Below are positions 1-7,761 of a stretch of DNA of 62,833 nucleotides, one piece after another; positions within the stretch are counted from its first letter, which is position 1, and each line of letters starts with the position of its first letter. The notes beneath the pieces were generated by a model that saw only the letters and a list, made by a program, of their open reading frames with translations, ran no database searches and was not told where the DNA came from. Made by a program: the position numbers and the translations under genes. Source of the DNA: a virus; the IMG/VR virus record IMGVR_UViG_3300006752_000028, positions 1-62,833 of that record, one strand, 5' to 3'.

Positions 1-308
1 ACTTTTGGTCTAGGTACATCTATAAATTTATCTACATATCTTTTTTTGTAAACTGTCTTAATTACTTCAACTGGCTTTTCAACTATTTTTATAATTGTAT
101 CAGTCTGTACTTTAGTTTTAAGTTTAGTAACGTACTCTATTACTTTTTTCTCTACTACTTTATTTACTATTACAGTATCTATTATTACTTCTTTTTTTAC
201 TATCTCTACAGGTACTTCTTTAACTACCTCTATTGGATTCAAAATAAGATAAGCAATACCTATTAAGAGTCCAACTATTATTACAATTTTTTTATCTATT
301 TTTTTCAT
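1..308 (-). CDS. Single-pass membrane protein, 3' part beyond window
   Basis: An open frame starts with ATG at 308-306 and runs off the left edge, giving 102 visible codons without a stop. Residues 1-5 are charged, residues 8-24 form one hydrophobic transmembrane helix, and the rest is a Val/Lys/Glu/Ile-rich extracytoplasmic segment with repeated 'KPVEV' and 'VVEK'-like patterns. It starts 3 nt after the stop of the acidic-repeat protein, so it belongs to the same envelope operon. The layout (anchor plus a Lys/Val stalk) resembles the protein at 2905-3180. Function is unknown; a periplasm-spanning stalk or spanin-like role is only a guess. Confidence 0.75.
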   Translation of the reverse strand, partial: MKKIDKKIVIIVGLLIGIAYLILNPIEVVKEVPVEIVKKEVIIDTVIVNKVVEKKVIEYVTKLKTKVQTDTIIKIVEKPVEVIKTVYKKRYVDKFIDVPRPK

Positions 309-310
309 AC

Positions 311-1750
311 TTATAATGGTATTTTAGACCCTATCATGAAAGAATGCATGATTGGAACAAATTCGTTGCTACTATATATCATTGTCCATCCTACATTAAA
401 AGAGAAAGACTTAGTTAATTGTACTGTAAAAGAGTTAGCAAGTATACCTATAAAGTCTTTGCTAACAGAACCAAATGCTAAACTAGTATCTGTTTTATCT
501 ATAAAGCTCATCGGTGTTTGTGCTCCAATTATAGCTGGAGAATATAATACTCTGTTATGTACTTTAAAAGAATTAGCATACAAAAAGTTATACCCTAATG
601 AATACATATTAGGTAGTTTATCTCCTAATTGATCTTTACCAAACATAGTAGAGTAATTTATACCTAATCCGACAGTCCCATACTTACCTAAAGGTTTAGT
701 TCTTGTTAATGAAATACCTACTGCATTCATAGTATAGTTTCTCATATATGAAATTGATGCTCCATCTACCCATGAAACTTGATAGTCTTCTGTTAGAGAT
801 ACTTTAGATGTACCGATATTTAATCCTACTTGTTTTAAGTTATCATACACCATTAACGAAGCTGAATTAGTTCTATCTCCATATATAGATGACTGGGAAG
901 CACCTATGCTCATAATGGTATTATAACTTAAAGTTAAAGACTGTTGTTGTAACATATCTGCTTTAAGTTGAATAGGCATAAACTTTTTTTCTTTTTTCTT
1001 TTTATCCTCTTCTTCCTCTTCATCCTCTTTAGATTCTTCCTCGCTTTCCTCTTCTTCCTTTTCCTCTTCTTCTTTTTCTTCTTCTTTTTCCTCTTCTTTA
1101 GTTTCTTCTTCCTCTTTAGATTCTTCTTCACTTTCACTTTCTGATTCACTTTCTGTTTCTTCTTCTCCCGAACCTTCACCTTCTGATTCTCCTTCACCTT
1201 CTCCAGAACCTTCTCCTTCACCGCTACCTTCTCCCTCTCCAGATCCTTCACCATTTCCTTCTCCAGATCCTTCACCATTTCCTTCTCCAGATCCTTCACC
1301 ATTTCCTTCTCCGGAACCTTCACCTCCACTTCCGGAATCACCTCCTCCAGAGTTATCATTAGAACTACCTCCTGTATCTCCTCCTCCGCTGCTATCACTA
1401 GAACCACTTCCTGATGAGCTACTTGAAGAACTACTAGAACTATTAGTAGCATTGTTAGCTGCATTTTGAGCATTTTGTGCTTGGGTAGTAGCTGACGAAC
1501 AAGGAGAAAGTGCTGCCCACCATGCATACTTTTGCTGTAGCCATTGCTGCAATTCTCCGTTAATGTATTGTTGGTAAGTAAATATTTTAGCTTCGTCGTA
1601 AAACGCTACTACAGCAGAACCGGTGCTAAAGTTAGCAGTCACTATCTGTACTTCTCCTGTACATCTATCTATAAATGTTTGAGTAAATGTCTGACCATAG
1701 GTATAGTTTGCCAGTAGCACTAAAAGGAATATGCAAAACTTTCTTTTCAT
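311..1750 (-). CDS. Exported acidic-repeat protein, partner of CsgG-like gene
   Basis: This 479-aa protein has a clear signal peptide (residues 1-20, ending YGQ). An N-terminal domain with two cysteines (about 21-85) begins TFTQTF and precedes an Ala/Asn/Gln and Ser-rich linker. Residues about 110-255 are low complexity: Ser/Gly, then GEGSGEGN-type repeats, then an almost pure Glu/Lys/Ser tract. The C-terminal ~220 residues have alternating polar/hydrophobic strands that look like an outer-membrane beta-barrel. It lies 3 nt downstream of the CsgG-like gene, an arrangement I recall from marine T4-like phages. Role unknown; an outer-membrane or secreted partner of the CsgG-like protein is inferred. 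Confidence 0.8.
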   Translation of the reverse strand: MKRKFCIFLLVLLANYTYGQTFTQTFIDRCTGEVQIVTANFSTGSAVVAFYDEAKIFTYQQYINGELQQWLQQKYAWWAALSPCSSATTQAQNAQNAANNATNSSSSSSSSSSGSGSSDSSGGGDTGGSSNDNSGGGDSGSGGEGSGEGNGEGSGEGNGEGSGEGNGEGSGEGEGSGEGEGSGEGEGESEGEGSGEEETESESESESEEESKEEEETKEEEKEEEKEEEEKEEEESEEESKEDEEEEEDKKKKEKKFMPIQLKADMLQQQSLTLSYNTIMSIGASQSSIYGDRTNSASLMVYDNLKQVGLNIGTSKVSLTEDYQVSWVDGASISYMRNYTMNAVGISLTRTKPLGKYGTVGLGINYSTMFGKDQLGDKLPNMYSLGYNFLYANSFKVHNRVLYSPAIIGAQTPMSFIDKTDTSLAFGSVSKDFIGILANSFTVQLTKSFSFNVGWTMIYSSNEFVPIMHSFMIGSKIPL

Positions 1751-1753
1751 TCA

Positions 1754-2473
1754 TTAGTTTTCAAATATACGCTTCCTTATCATTCTTGCAACTATTCTTG
1801 CAGAGGCTGTTTCTAAAGCTTTCCGTGTAGTAACCCCTATAGCTGATTGTCTAAATTTTATTTCTTCTACATCCAGACCTAATAAACCTTCTTGAGTCTT
1901 TACTGTATTAGCTTCTCCTAAACCTGAACCTACAAAGTAAGTTCCTCTTTCGGCATCTGTAAATCTAACTTGTAGTCCTAATCTAGTAGTTTGAGTTTGT
2001 TTAGAACCGTCCGATAAAGAAAGTACTTCATCTTCTGAGACTGAGAAGTCATATATCTCTATAGTTACAAAGTACTTAGCTAACATTATCTTCCCTACAC
2101 CGTACACTTCATTCTGAGATATTCCTTTTCTCGAAGCTACCCACTGTGTTTTCATTCTGTCTTTTATTGCTGATTTCTCTTCAACAAATTCAAAACGATT
2201 CGTCCAATCTAAGTACTCTATTACCATATTTGTTACTCCTAAACCTATACGTGCATCTTTTAATTCAGGCCACATTTCGTAAACCTCATCCGATGCGGAG
2301 ATTTTTAATAAAGCAATTGGTATCATATCTCCATAATAATCAGAGACATCATCAATTGATTTCTTTTTTTCAAATTCAGCTTGGTATGTTTCTGCTTTTA
2401 TTTTACCAACAGTTTGTCCGTAGGAAAAAGTATATACCAAGAGTGTTACTAATAGTGCTAAAATGTTTTTCAT
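1754..2473 (-). CDS. CsgG-like curli secretion / outer-membrane protein
   Basis: The 239-aa protein has a signal peptide ending SYGQ at residue 20. It then carries the CsgG-family pattern: a 'GLGVTNMVIEYL' helix, an 'RFEFVEEK' strand, a Tyr/Phe-rich beta segment and a C-terminal helix with 'ARIVARM'. CsgG forms the outer-membrane channel for curli subunits in bacteria, and homologues are known in marine T4-like phages with no settled role. There is no lipobox Cys after the signal peptide, unlike bacterial CsgG. It sits in a run of exported and membrane proteins, so a function in the host envelope (pore, lysis or surface alteration) is plausible. Confidence 0.75.
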   Translation of the reverse strand: MKNILALLVTLLVYTFSYGQTVGKIKAETYQAEFEKKKSIDDVSDYYGDMIPIALLKISASDEVYEMWPELKDARIGLGVTNMVIEYLDWTNRFEFVEEKSAIKDRMKTQWVASRKGISQNEVYGVGKIMLAKYFVTIEIYDFSVSEDEVLSLSDGSKQTQTTRLGLQVRFTDAERGTYFVGSGLGEANTVKTQEGLLGLDVEEIKFRQSAIGVTTRKALETASARIVARMIRKRIFEN

Positions 2474-2474
2474 A

Positions 2475-2654
2475 TTATCCTAATGTATCAAATATTCCAA
2501 ATGTTGCGGTGCTAACTGATTCAGGGTTAGTACATATATGATATAGTAATCCTATCAATCCTAGAATAGCTAAAGCAAGTAATGAACCTGACCATACTTT
2601 GAGCAAGATATTCATATACTTATTTGGATGCATTCTTTCTTTAAAAATATTCAT
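2475..2654 (-). CDS. Small single-TM protein
   Basis: This is a 59-aa protein with a basic N-terminus (MNIFKERMHPNKY) and one strong hydrophobic helix (about residues 20-42). The frame is open upstream to 2735, but the longer start would overlap the 76-aa gene before it by over 70 nt, so I chose the ATG at 2654-2652, 8 nt after that gene's stop. It ends 1 nt before the CsgG-like gene starts. The function is not recognised; a small membrane protein in a lysis or envelope operon. Confidence 0.6.
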   Translation of the reverse strand: MNIFKERMHPNKYMNILLKVWSGSLLALAILGLIGLLYHICTNPESVSTATFGIFDTLG

Positions 2655-2662
2655 TATTATTA

Positions 2663-2893
2663 TTAATGTGTGTTCTTTATATCTTCTGGAAGTCTCCAAC
2701 CATGTTTTTTCATTTGCCATGCATACCATGTGCAAAGTATTACAAAGCTAGCTAACCATCCTGCTGCTAATAATTTATTTTCCTGCATTTCTTGACCTAG
2801 AGCTAAAAAATAAACATTAAGGTATATTACTATACCCATAAAGCCTATTATTTGTCCCCATACTTTCCACCATTTATTAAATTTATTTTTCAT
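2663..2893 (-). CDS. Two-TM small membrane protein
   Basis: The 76-aa protein has two predicted membrane helices (about residues 13-34 and 41-61) with a short acidic turn between them. Basic residues at the N-terminus and after TM2 suggest both ends are cytoplasmic. Size, topology and placement in a cluster of membrane proteins are compatible with a holin, but no family is recognised. It starts 11 nt after the stop of the 91-aa membrane protein. Confidence 0.6.
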   Translation of the reverse strand: MKNKFNKWWKVWGQIIGFMGIVIYLNVYFLALGQEMQENKLLAAGWLASFVILCTWYAWQMKKHGWRLPEDIKNTH

Positions 2894-2904
2894 AATTAAA
2901 AAGT

Positions 2905-3180
2905 TTACCAGTCCATTGTTTCTTCTACCTCTTTCTTTTTTTCTACTTTAGGTTTAACTACAGGTTGAATAATAGTTTTTGTTATTACTAAAGTATCTTT
3001 AATACTATTTTTTGGAACTGAGATGGTTTGTTCCATCATTGGAGGTTCTTCTGTTGGGTTAAATATAGCTTCCATATTAGTAACTAGTAAACCACCTCCT
3101 GCAGTTATTACTATACCTATAGTAGCGACTATTTGATTTTTAATTTGGCTAAAGAAGCCTTCTTTTTTTTCTTCTGACAT
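2905..3180 (-). CDS. Single-TM protein with charged extracytoplasmic tail
   Basis: The 91-aa protein has a Lys/Glu-rich cytoplasmic start, one Gly-rich membrane helix (about residues 17-35), and a 55-residue tail of Thr/Val/Ile and Lys/Glu with 'KPKVEKKKEVEE' ending in MDW. The tail resembles the stalk of the protein at the left edge of the window. It lies 6 nt downstream of the lipoprotein gene. An anchor/lipoprotein pair is reminiscent of two-component spanins, but the resemblance is architectural only. Confidence 0.6.
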   Translation of the reverse strand: MSEEKKEGFFSQIKNQIVATIGIVITAGGGLLVTNMEAIFNPTEEPPMMEQTISVPKNSIKDTLVITKTIIQPVVKPKVEKKKEVEETMDW

Positions 3181-3186
3181 TATTTA

Positions 3187-3561
3187 TTACTTTACTACAA
3201 ATGATGTTCTACCTAAAACAATATGGAACTCACTTGTTAATTCCAATAGGTACGCACTTTTATCTAGAGTGCTTACATATACTTTTAAAATATTATCCCC
3301 TTCGGTACCATTTAGTTTTTCTTGAGAGATTAATTCATTGGTCATTGAATGTCTAATTTTAACTCTATAAACTCCATCTGCAGGTAATTTAACATTCATT
3401 GCAACTCTTTCAGTTACTATATTATTTTCTAATTTGATACCAACTAATTCATCCATCATCAATGCTTGAGGTACTTCTTGTACCGGTTCTACTATAAAAT
3501 CCTCATCTCTTACACATCCTAAAAGAGTCAGTACTACTAAACTTATAATTAATTTTTTCAT
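3187..3561 (-). CDS. Putative lipoprotein
   Basis: This 124-aa protein has a type II signal peptide: MKK, a hydrophobic stretch and an LLGC lipobox with Cys at residue 16, followed by acidic residues. The mature part (about 108 aa) is rich in beta-strand pattern and has no recognised domain. It lies between the anchor protein (2905-3180) and the cohesin-like exported protein, in the same tight operon. Membrane-attached periplasmic or outer-membrane placement is predicted. Confidence 0.7.
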   Translation of the reverse strand: MKKLIISLVVLTLLGCVRDEDFIVEPVQEVPQALMMDELVGIKLENNIVTERVAMNVKLPADGVYRVKIRHSMTNELISQEKLNGTEGDNILKVYVSTLDKSAYLLELTSEFHIVLGRTSFVVK

Positions 3562-3570
3562 GTTTTTATC

Positions 3571-5277
3571 TTATTGTATATTAAAAATTACTTTTGAACC
3601 ATCCTGTTTAACAGCTTCAGTGAAACTAAATGTTATTAACCCTGATGTGTTATTTAATTCCTCATTAGGTGTAAATATTAGTTTGTAAGCTACTCCTGTT
3701 TTTATGGTTACTTCTGCTGATTGATCTAATGAACCTACACTTACAGTCGCATCTTGCTCTCTATGATTAGCAAAGTTTGTCATTTCATTACCTGTATCGA
3801 ATATAGCATTGTCTAAAGTTAGAATAGTTTCATCATACTTAACACTAAACTGTGCCCCGATTAAATCCTCTTCTTCTATGTTTATAGATAAATGTACTTT
3901 CCCTTCTATCAATTCAGTATTAATATCTAAATTAGCAGTTGTAGGTGTTTGAAGTGCTTTAGTAGTTAAAGACATTCTAGCTGAAGATGTTGATAAAGCA
4001 GATGATTCTGCTGTTGGGGTATATGAATGTGAAAAATCTACATCTCCTATTAATGCATGCCCGAAGTTAAAAATCTTAGTACCATCTGTAGGTGTAAAAA
4101 TAAAGTTTTGACCAAAGTAATAATCGTCTGTTGATACCCCTAAATTTTCTACTCTACCCCAGACATCTTTTGCTCCGTTAGTATCTGATGTAAACCATTC
4201 ACTTAGTCCTTCTACTCCCTGAATATGACCTAATGCCTCATATGAATCATCAAAGTCTATGTTACCGCTGTTTGTCAATTCACCTAGAAGGTACTGTATA
4301 CTGTAATCAAATGTATTACTAGATCCTGCTCCTGGTCCGGAACCGCCGCTTGATGCTGCGATTGCCTGTTGAAATATTATATATACGTCTGTTACTGTAA
4401 TGACATCGTCCAACCAGTCTGCTTGATCACTAACTCCTAATTCTAAGTAGTAACTCTCTCCTATCGATAAATCTCCTCCAGCAAATATCATTTGTCCATT
4501 TGCATCTACATTACCAGTAAGAAGAGCTTCTCCAGTTTTACCGTTTACTCCATTTGCAGCATATATTTTATACGTAAAATCTGTAGCATAATCTGCTTTA
4601 GCTTCTGAGTTTAGATTTAATGTAACGGTACCTGCATTTACACCTGTTACTGCTCCTTGATTTTCTATATTTAGGTTTATACCTGAAGGACCTACTCCTA
4701 CTTCGTATAAGTTGGTGTCTGCTGTGGAAGTATTATCTGTTGCTTTCATCCATGATAATCTAGTTAGTTCAGTATAGTCATCATAGCCAGTCCCTTGTCT
4801 GTCTTTAATTTTAAATCTTACCTCTAATAAAGTTTCTCCATGAGATATAGCTGTGTTTGCTTCTTGAATTGTAATTCTTTCTACTGACCAATCGTTACTA
4901 GTACTGTAAGAGCCGTTACCGCGATTTAACCAACCTTCTTTATATTGAAAATCTAAATCTGCAGGTGATTGAGCAACTCCAGCAAATTGAGTTAAGACGT
5001 TAAAAGAGTAACCATCCCAGTGAGTTAAATTCTTATTAGCTGATGAATTATCAGGAAGTTTAAAAGTATGATCTATTTTCTGTAATAATTTATTATTGTA
5101 TTGATAATCAAATAACATAAAATAAACATCTGCATCACTGTCACTGAGTGTGTTAAATTTAACTGTTATAGTATCCCCTACTATAAAAGGTGCTGTATCG
5201 GTATAACTGTGATCTAATTTAAGATCTTGACCTACAGTTAACATAGGTACTAATAATAATAAGAGTAATTTTCTCAT
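3571..5277 (-). CDS. Large exported protein with cohesin-like C-terminal domain
   Basis: The 568-aa protein has a signal peptide (residues 1-16, ending TVGQ). The mature part is beta-rich: an N-terminal Ig-like region, a central region with a Gly/Ser linker near residue 315 (GGSGPGAGSS), and a C-terminal ~115 residues with a cohesin-like look ('GAQFSVKYDETILTLDNA' followed by 'LIFTPNEEL...GLITFSF'). Its start overlaps the stop of the 170-aa exported protein by 4 nt (ATGA). Such domains usually mediate protein-protein or surface binding. Role in this phage unknown; probably a surface or periplasmic partner of the CsgG-like module. Confidence 0.7.
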   Translation of the reverse strand: MRKLLLLLLVPMLTVGQDLKLDHSYTDTAPFIVGDTITVKFNTLSDSDADVYFMLFDYQYNNKLLQKIDHTFKLPDNSSANKNLTHWDGYSFNVLTQFAGVAQSPADLDFQYKEGWLNRGNGSYSTSNDWSVERITIQEANTAISHGETLLEVRFKIKDRQGTGYDDYTELTRLSWMKATDNTSTADTNLYEVGVGPSGINLNIENQGAVTGVNAGTVTLNLNSEAKADYATDFTYKIYAANGVNGKTGEALLTGNVDANGQMIFAGGDLSIGESYYLELGVSDQADWLDDVITVTDVYIIFQQAIAASSGGSGPGAGSSNTFDYSIQYLLGELTNSGNIDFDDSYEALGHIQGVEGLSEWFTSDTNGAKDVWGRVENLGVSTDDYYFGQNFIFTPTDGTKIFNFGHALIGDVDFSHSYTPTAESSALSTSSARMSLTTKALQTPTTANLDINTELIEGKVHLSINIEEEDLIGAQFSVKYDETILTLDNAIFDTGNEMTNFANHREQDATVSVGSLDQSAEVTIKTGVAYKLIFTPNEELNNTSGLITFSFTEAVKQDGSKVIFNIQ

Positions 5278-5786
5278 AATAAGTTTTTAATAATTTTTTC
5301 ACATACCTTTTTTAAAGCTATGCTTGCTGTTTGTTGGTTAAATGTTCCATCTTCTGTAACTACAAGGGTGCTGGTAGAAATAGTCTTACTCGTACCTTTT
5401 TGAGTAGTTCTCTTTTTAACCTTACCTTTGACTTCTAATTCACCTATTGCTATTATCTGCGTCAGTGATACATCTTTGTGGAGAATACCTATATTATTCC
5501 CAATATTTTTTATATCAAAAAAGACCAATCTAACATTTACCTTAGTAGATGCTTGGTCTGATAGATCATAATCTAGATCCATTAATAATTCTTCTAGTAT
5601 ATTTCGGACACCCATTGCCAGGTTTCTATTACCTGCAAACTTGCCCATTCTGATTTCGTTGGTGACTTCACCGACCATAATAAGATCCTGGCCGTCTATC
5701 TGTACCTCTTTGTTAGAACCTGTTGGAAGCAGTAACAAGATACAAATAACGAATATTTTGATTACGTTAAGAGTAGCAATTTTCAA
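5274..5786 (-). CDS. Exported alpha/beta protein of the envelope module
   Basis: The 170-aa protein has an N-terminal hydrophobic segment (residues 8-21, ICILLLLPTG) that is a signal peptide or anchor. The body has the helix-strand pattern 'GVRNILEELLMDLDYDLS', several long strands, and a C-terminal helix 'ASIALKKVCEKIIKNLL'. This recalls periplasmic LpoB/YajG/CsgG-type anticodon-binding-like folds, but identity is not assured. It is the first gene of the envelope operon proper; about 90 nt separate it from the upstream two-TM protein. Confidence 0.6.
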   Translation of the reverse strand: MKIATLNVIKIFVICILLLLPTGSNKEVQIDGQDLIMVGEVTNEIRMGKFAGNRNLAMGVRNILEELLMDLDYDLSDQASTKVNVRLVFFDIKNIGNNIGILHKDVSLTQIIAIGELEVKGKVKKRTTQKGTSKTISTSTLVVTEDGTFNQQTASIALKKVCEKIIKNLL

Positions 5787-5877
5787 AGTCTTTATTTAAA
5801 AAATTACTAAAACCTTTAAAAGGTAACGCTTATAAGAAACTATTGTTAGGGGAACTATTAGATATAACTGAGGAGTA

Positions 5878-6135
5878 TTACTCTCCTTTTTTACCGCCAA
5901 AGATCTTCCCTGCTTCTGCGATACCGAAACAGCCTAATGTAATGAATAAGAAAGAGTCATAAATAAATTCCTGTATTACCAAGTCTCTACCTATAAATCC
6001 TGTTATAATATCTGCCGAAGCAAATAGTACCATTACTGCGAATGCAGCAAAACCAACGACAGATTTTTCGTTGATATCATTATTGTCTTTAAATATGTTA
6101 CCAAATTTCATACAAATTGATTTAAATTTTTTCAT
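5878..6135 (-). CDS. Two-TM membrane protein, holin candidate
   Basis: The 85-aa protein has a basic N-terminal 25 residues, two hydrophobic helices (about 27-47 and 57-78) and a Lys-rich C-terminus (GGKKGE). This is the size and topology of a class II holin. It is the first gene after a strong terminator at 6192-6219, so it probably starts its own transcript. No holin family signature can be verified by eye, so the role is tentative. Confidence 0.6.
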   Translation of the reverse strand: MKKFKSICMKFGNIFKDNNDINEKSVVGFAAFAVMVLFASADIITGFIGRDLVIQEFIYDSFLFITLGCFGIAEAGKIFGGKKGE

Positions 6136-6191
6136 AATGTAACTTAATTAGATGTAACTCATTTATAATAAATACAACTCGAAAACGAAAC

Positions 6192-6219
6192 AAAAAAAAA
6201 CGGAGCAAAAAGCCCCGTT
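6192..6219 (-). terminator. Rho-independent terminator
   Basis: On the minus strand an 8-bp stem (AACGGGGC/GCTCCGTT, one G-U pair) with a TTTTT loop is followed directly by nine T residues. It lies just after the zinc-ribbon gene and ahead of the holin-like gene. Confidence 0.85.
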
Positions 6220-6259
6220 AATTCAATCATAAATTTCACCTTGGATTCCGGAATAAAAC

Positions 6260-6481
6260 TTACCCAAGATCTTCGATCTCTTTTGGTAGAAACTCTGCGT
6301 TGCAGTGTCCGCATTTTCTACAGTTAAAGACTGGGATTGGAATGTAAGTTGTTTTTCCTGTTCCTGTAAGGATTCCTGATGCTTTTCTAAGGACGAGTCC
6401 TTGATCAAAGTAGGCTCCTCCACATTCGTCACAGGTAACTCCTGTTGTTTGTTTGATGTCGACATTTGGTGTTTGTTGCAT
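6260..6481 (-). CDS. Small zinc-ribbon protein
   Basis: The 73-aa protein has two metal-binding knuckles, CDEC at residues 17-20 and CRKCGHC at about 54-60, typical of a zinc ribbon. The start MQQTPNVDI and the C-terminal 'EFLPKE' are familiar from a small protein conserved in marine T4-like phages. Its ATG shares one base with the stop codon of the upstream membrane/coiled-coil gene (TAATG), and it ends upstream of the terminator at 6192-6219. Function unknown; nucleic-acid or protein binding is likely for the fold. Confidence 0.8.
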   Translation of the reverse strand: MQQTPNVDIKQTTGVTCDECGGAYFDQGLVLRKASGILTGTGKTTYIPIPVFNCRKCGHCNAEFLPKEIEDLG

Positions 6482-6885
6482 TATTTAGAGTGGTGAATTG
6501 AATAAATTTGATTTATAAGGTTAGTTTTAGATAATCCTGAATCTAATTTTTCTCCTAAATCATTTTGAGCATGTGCTAGTAAATCTTTTTTAGTCATTGC
6601 TCTTAATTTGCTTTTTGTAATCTTTCCTTTTAAAGCGTCTTTTACATCTTTAACTTCTTCGATTACATCTGCAATTTCTTTTTTAGCTGCTTCTGCTCTT
6701 CTTTTCACTTCTTTTGCTGTTGCTTTTACATCTTCAGCAAATTCTTTAACATCTTCTACTGCGTCTTCGACTACATCTGGAATATAATCTCCATCTGAAT
6801 CTTTAATCTTTCCTTGTTTTACCAAGTAAATAGTCACTCCTGCTGCTACGAGCAATAATGCTATAATAACTGTAATTGTTGTCAT
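6481..6885 (-). CDS. Membrane-anchored coiled-coil protein with SAP/HeH-like end
   Basis: The 134-aa protein has an N-terminal TM helix (residues 3-22), a Ca-binding-like 'DSDGDYIPD' loop, a long Ala/Lys/Glu coiled coil (about 37-88) and a C-terminal ~40 residues ('MTKKDLLAHAQNDLG...SKTNLINQIY') that look like a SAP/HeH/LEM-type helix-extended-loop-helix motif. The last part would bind DNA or a partner on the cytoplasmic side. Function unknown. It lies downstream of a TATTTATA-type promoter-like motif. Confidence 0.7.
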   Translation of the reverse strand: MTTITVIIALLLVAAGVTIYLVKQGKIKDSDGDYIPDVVEDAVEDVKEFAEDVKATAKEVKRRAEAAKKEIADVIEEVKDVKDALKGKITKSKLRAMTKKDLLAHAQNDLGEKLDSGLSKTNLINQIYSIHHSK

Positions 6886-6922
6886 AAACTGTTTTGTTAA
6901 TTAGTATTTATTGATATATATC

Positions 6923-6937
6923 TATATATAAATAGAG
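6923..6937 (-). promoter_or_regulatory. TATTTATA-type (class B) promoter-like motif
   Basis: The coding-strand sequence CTCTATTTATATATA lies about 40 nt upstream of the coiled-coil gene and matches motifs before the tape measure and other tail genes. Confidence 0.45.
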
Positions 6938-6942
6938 GGGTA

Positions 6943-7461
6943 TTACGAAACATTCCTAAGTCTCTTAGTTCTTTTTCCATATTTTTCCTCCATTTCAAAA
7001 TAGAATTCGGTTATGGTACCAGAAGACTCTATTACTTCTTCTTCGTACTCTTCTTTAGTCATTACAAACTCCTTTACAAATAGGTTTCTAATCTCCATTA
7101 GCTTCCTAGCTTCTTCCTTCTCATGATCTTCTACAAGCCTTTTCTTCCTAGCTCTATCAATAGACGTTTCGTTATGAAACTTACCATGATCTATCTCTCC
7201 ACTCTGAGTAGTATTCTCAATATACTTATCATTAATAGTATGGTAAACTAATTCTACTTCAAGCAGGTAAGGACCTGGTTCAAAGTCTCCATTTAGTATT
7301 CTATCTATAAAACTATGACGAGCAGTCAACGGCTTATTCTTAGGCGTATAACTCCTCCACCACATAAACCTATCATAAGGTTTTTTGAAATAGTTCTTAC
7401 TAAGTTTTTTCTCTATCCAGGTCTTAGACCATCTAGGACTATAAGGTAAGTTTACTTGCAT
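6943..7461 (-). CDS. Conserved phage protein of unknown function
   Basis: The 172-aa soluble protein has a basic, aromatic-rich N-terminal half and a highly charged C-terminal half with predicted long helices ('RKKRLVEDHEKEEARKL'). No catalytic motif is seen. I recall similar proteins in marine T4-like phages but no function. The ATG lies only a few bases after a TTTCTTATATTG motif, implying a very short leader and no Shine-Dalgarno sequence. Confidence 0.65.
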   Translation of the reverse strand: MQVNLPYSPRWSKTWIEKKLSKNYFKKPYDRFMWWRSYTPKNKPLTARHSFIDRILNGDFEPGPYLLEVELVYHTINDKYIENTTQSGEIDHGKFHNETSIDRARKKRLVEDHEKEEARKLMEIRNLFVKEFVMTKEEYEEEVIESSGTITEFYFEMEEKYGKRTKRLRNVS

Positions 7462-7467
7462 ATACTA

Positions 7468-7480
7468 CAATATAAGAAAT
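7468..7480 (-). promoter_or_regulatory. TTTCTTATATTG-type (class A) promoter-like motif
   Basis: On the minus strand ATTTCTTATATTG sits just upstream of the ATG of the 172-aa gene. It is one of about 15 near-identical intergenic motifs in the window. Confidence 0.55.
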
Positions 7481-7489
7481 TTTTGGCAA

Positions 7490-7672
7490 TTATCCAAACA
7501 TTAAACGATTAAAAGCATACTTTATTATTTTACCATCATACTCAGTTAATAGTCTATATGCTTGTTCTTTCTCTTCTAAGGTAAGCTCTAAAGGGCCGTT
7601 AGTTGTACCTTCCTTCGGCACGATTTTTCCTTCGCTTACTAACTCATTATACTTTTTGATTGAATCGCTCAT
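7490..7672 (-). CDS. Small hypothetical protein
   Basis: The 60-aa charged soluble protein starts MSDSIKKYNELVSEG and has two predicted helices. No domain is recognised. It is preceded by its own class A motif at 7696-7710 and followed 28 nt later by the next gene. Confidence 0.55.
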   Translation of the reverse strand: MSDSIKKYNELVSEGKIVPKEGTTNGPLELTLEEKEQAYRLLTEYDGKIIKYAFNRLMFG

Positions 7673-7695
7673 AACTTTGATTATTATTTATACTA

Positions 7696-7710
7696 CAATA
7701 TAAGAAAAAT
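7696..7710 (-). promoter_or_regulatory. Class A promoter-like motif
   Basis: The minus strand reads ATTTTTCTTATATTG, 24 nt upstream of the 60-aa gene start and just downstream of the terminator at 7738-7761. Confidence 0.6.
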
Positions 7711-7737
7711 TACGCATATAGGCAAGAATTCCACAAT

Positions 7738-7761
7738 AAAAAACCCGGCACGTCTGCCGGG
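7738..7761 (-). terminator. Rho-independent terminator
   Basis: On the minus strand a perfect 7-bp stem CCCGGCA/TGCCGGG with a GACG loop is followed by TTTTTT. It ends the candidate ncRNA. Confidence 0.9.

Noticed and set aside
336-632. 98-aa plus-strand frame
   Set aside because: It is antisense to a well-supported exported protein and shows no domain; all other real genes are on the minus strand.
934-1527. 197-aa Lys/Glu/Val-rich frame inside the acidic-repeat protein
   Set aside because: It is the other reading of the low-complexity repeat on the same strand and has no independent start context.
2475-2735. Longer start (2735) for the small TM protein
   Set aside because: It overlaps the preceding gene by over 70 nt; the internal ATG at 2654 fits the spacing.
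6223-6465. 80-aa frame overlapping the zinc-ribbon gene
   Set aside because: It lies in another frame of a well-supported zinc-ribbon gene, is Gln/Ser/Thr-rich without domain, and ends into the terminator region.
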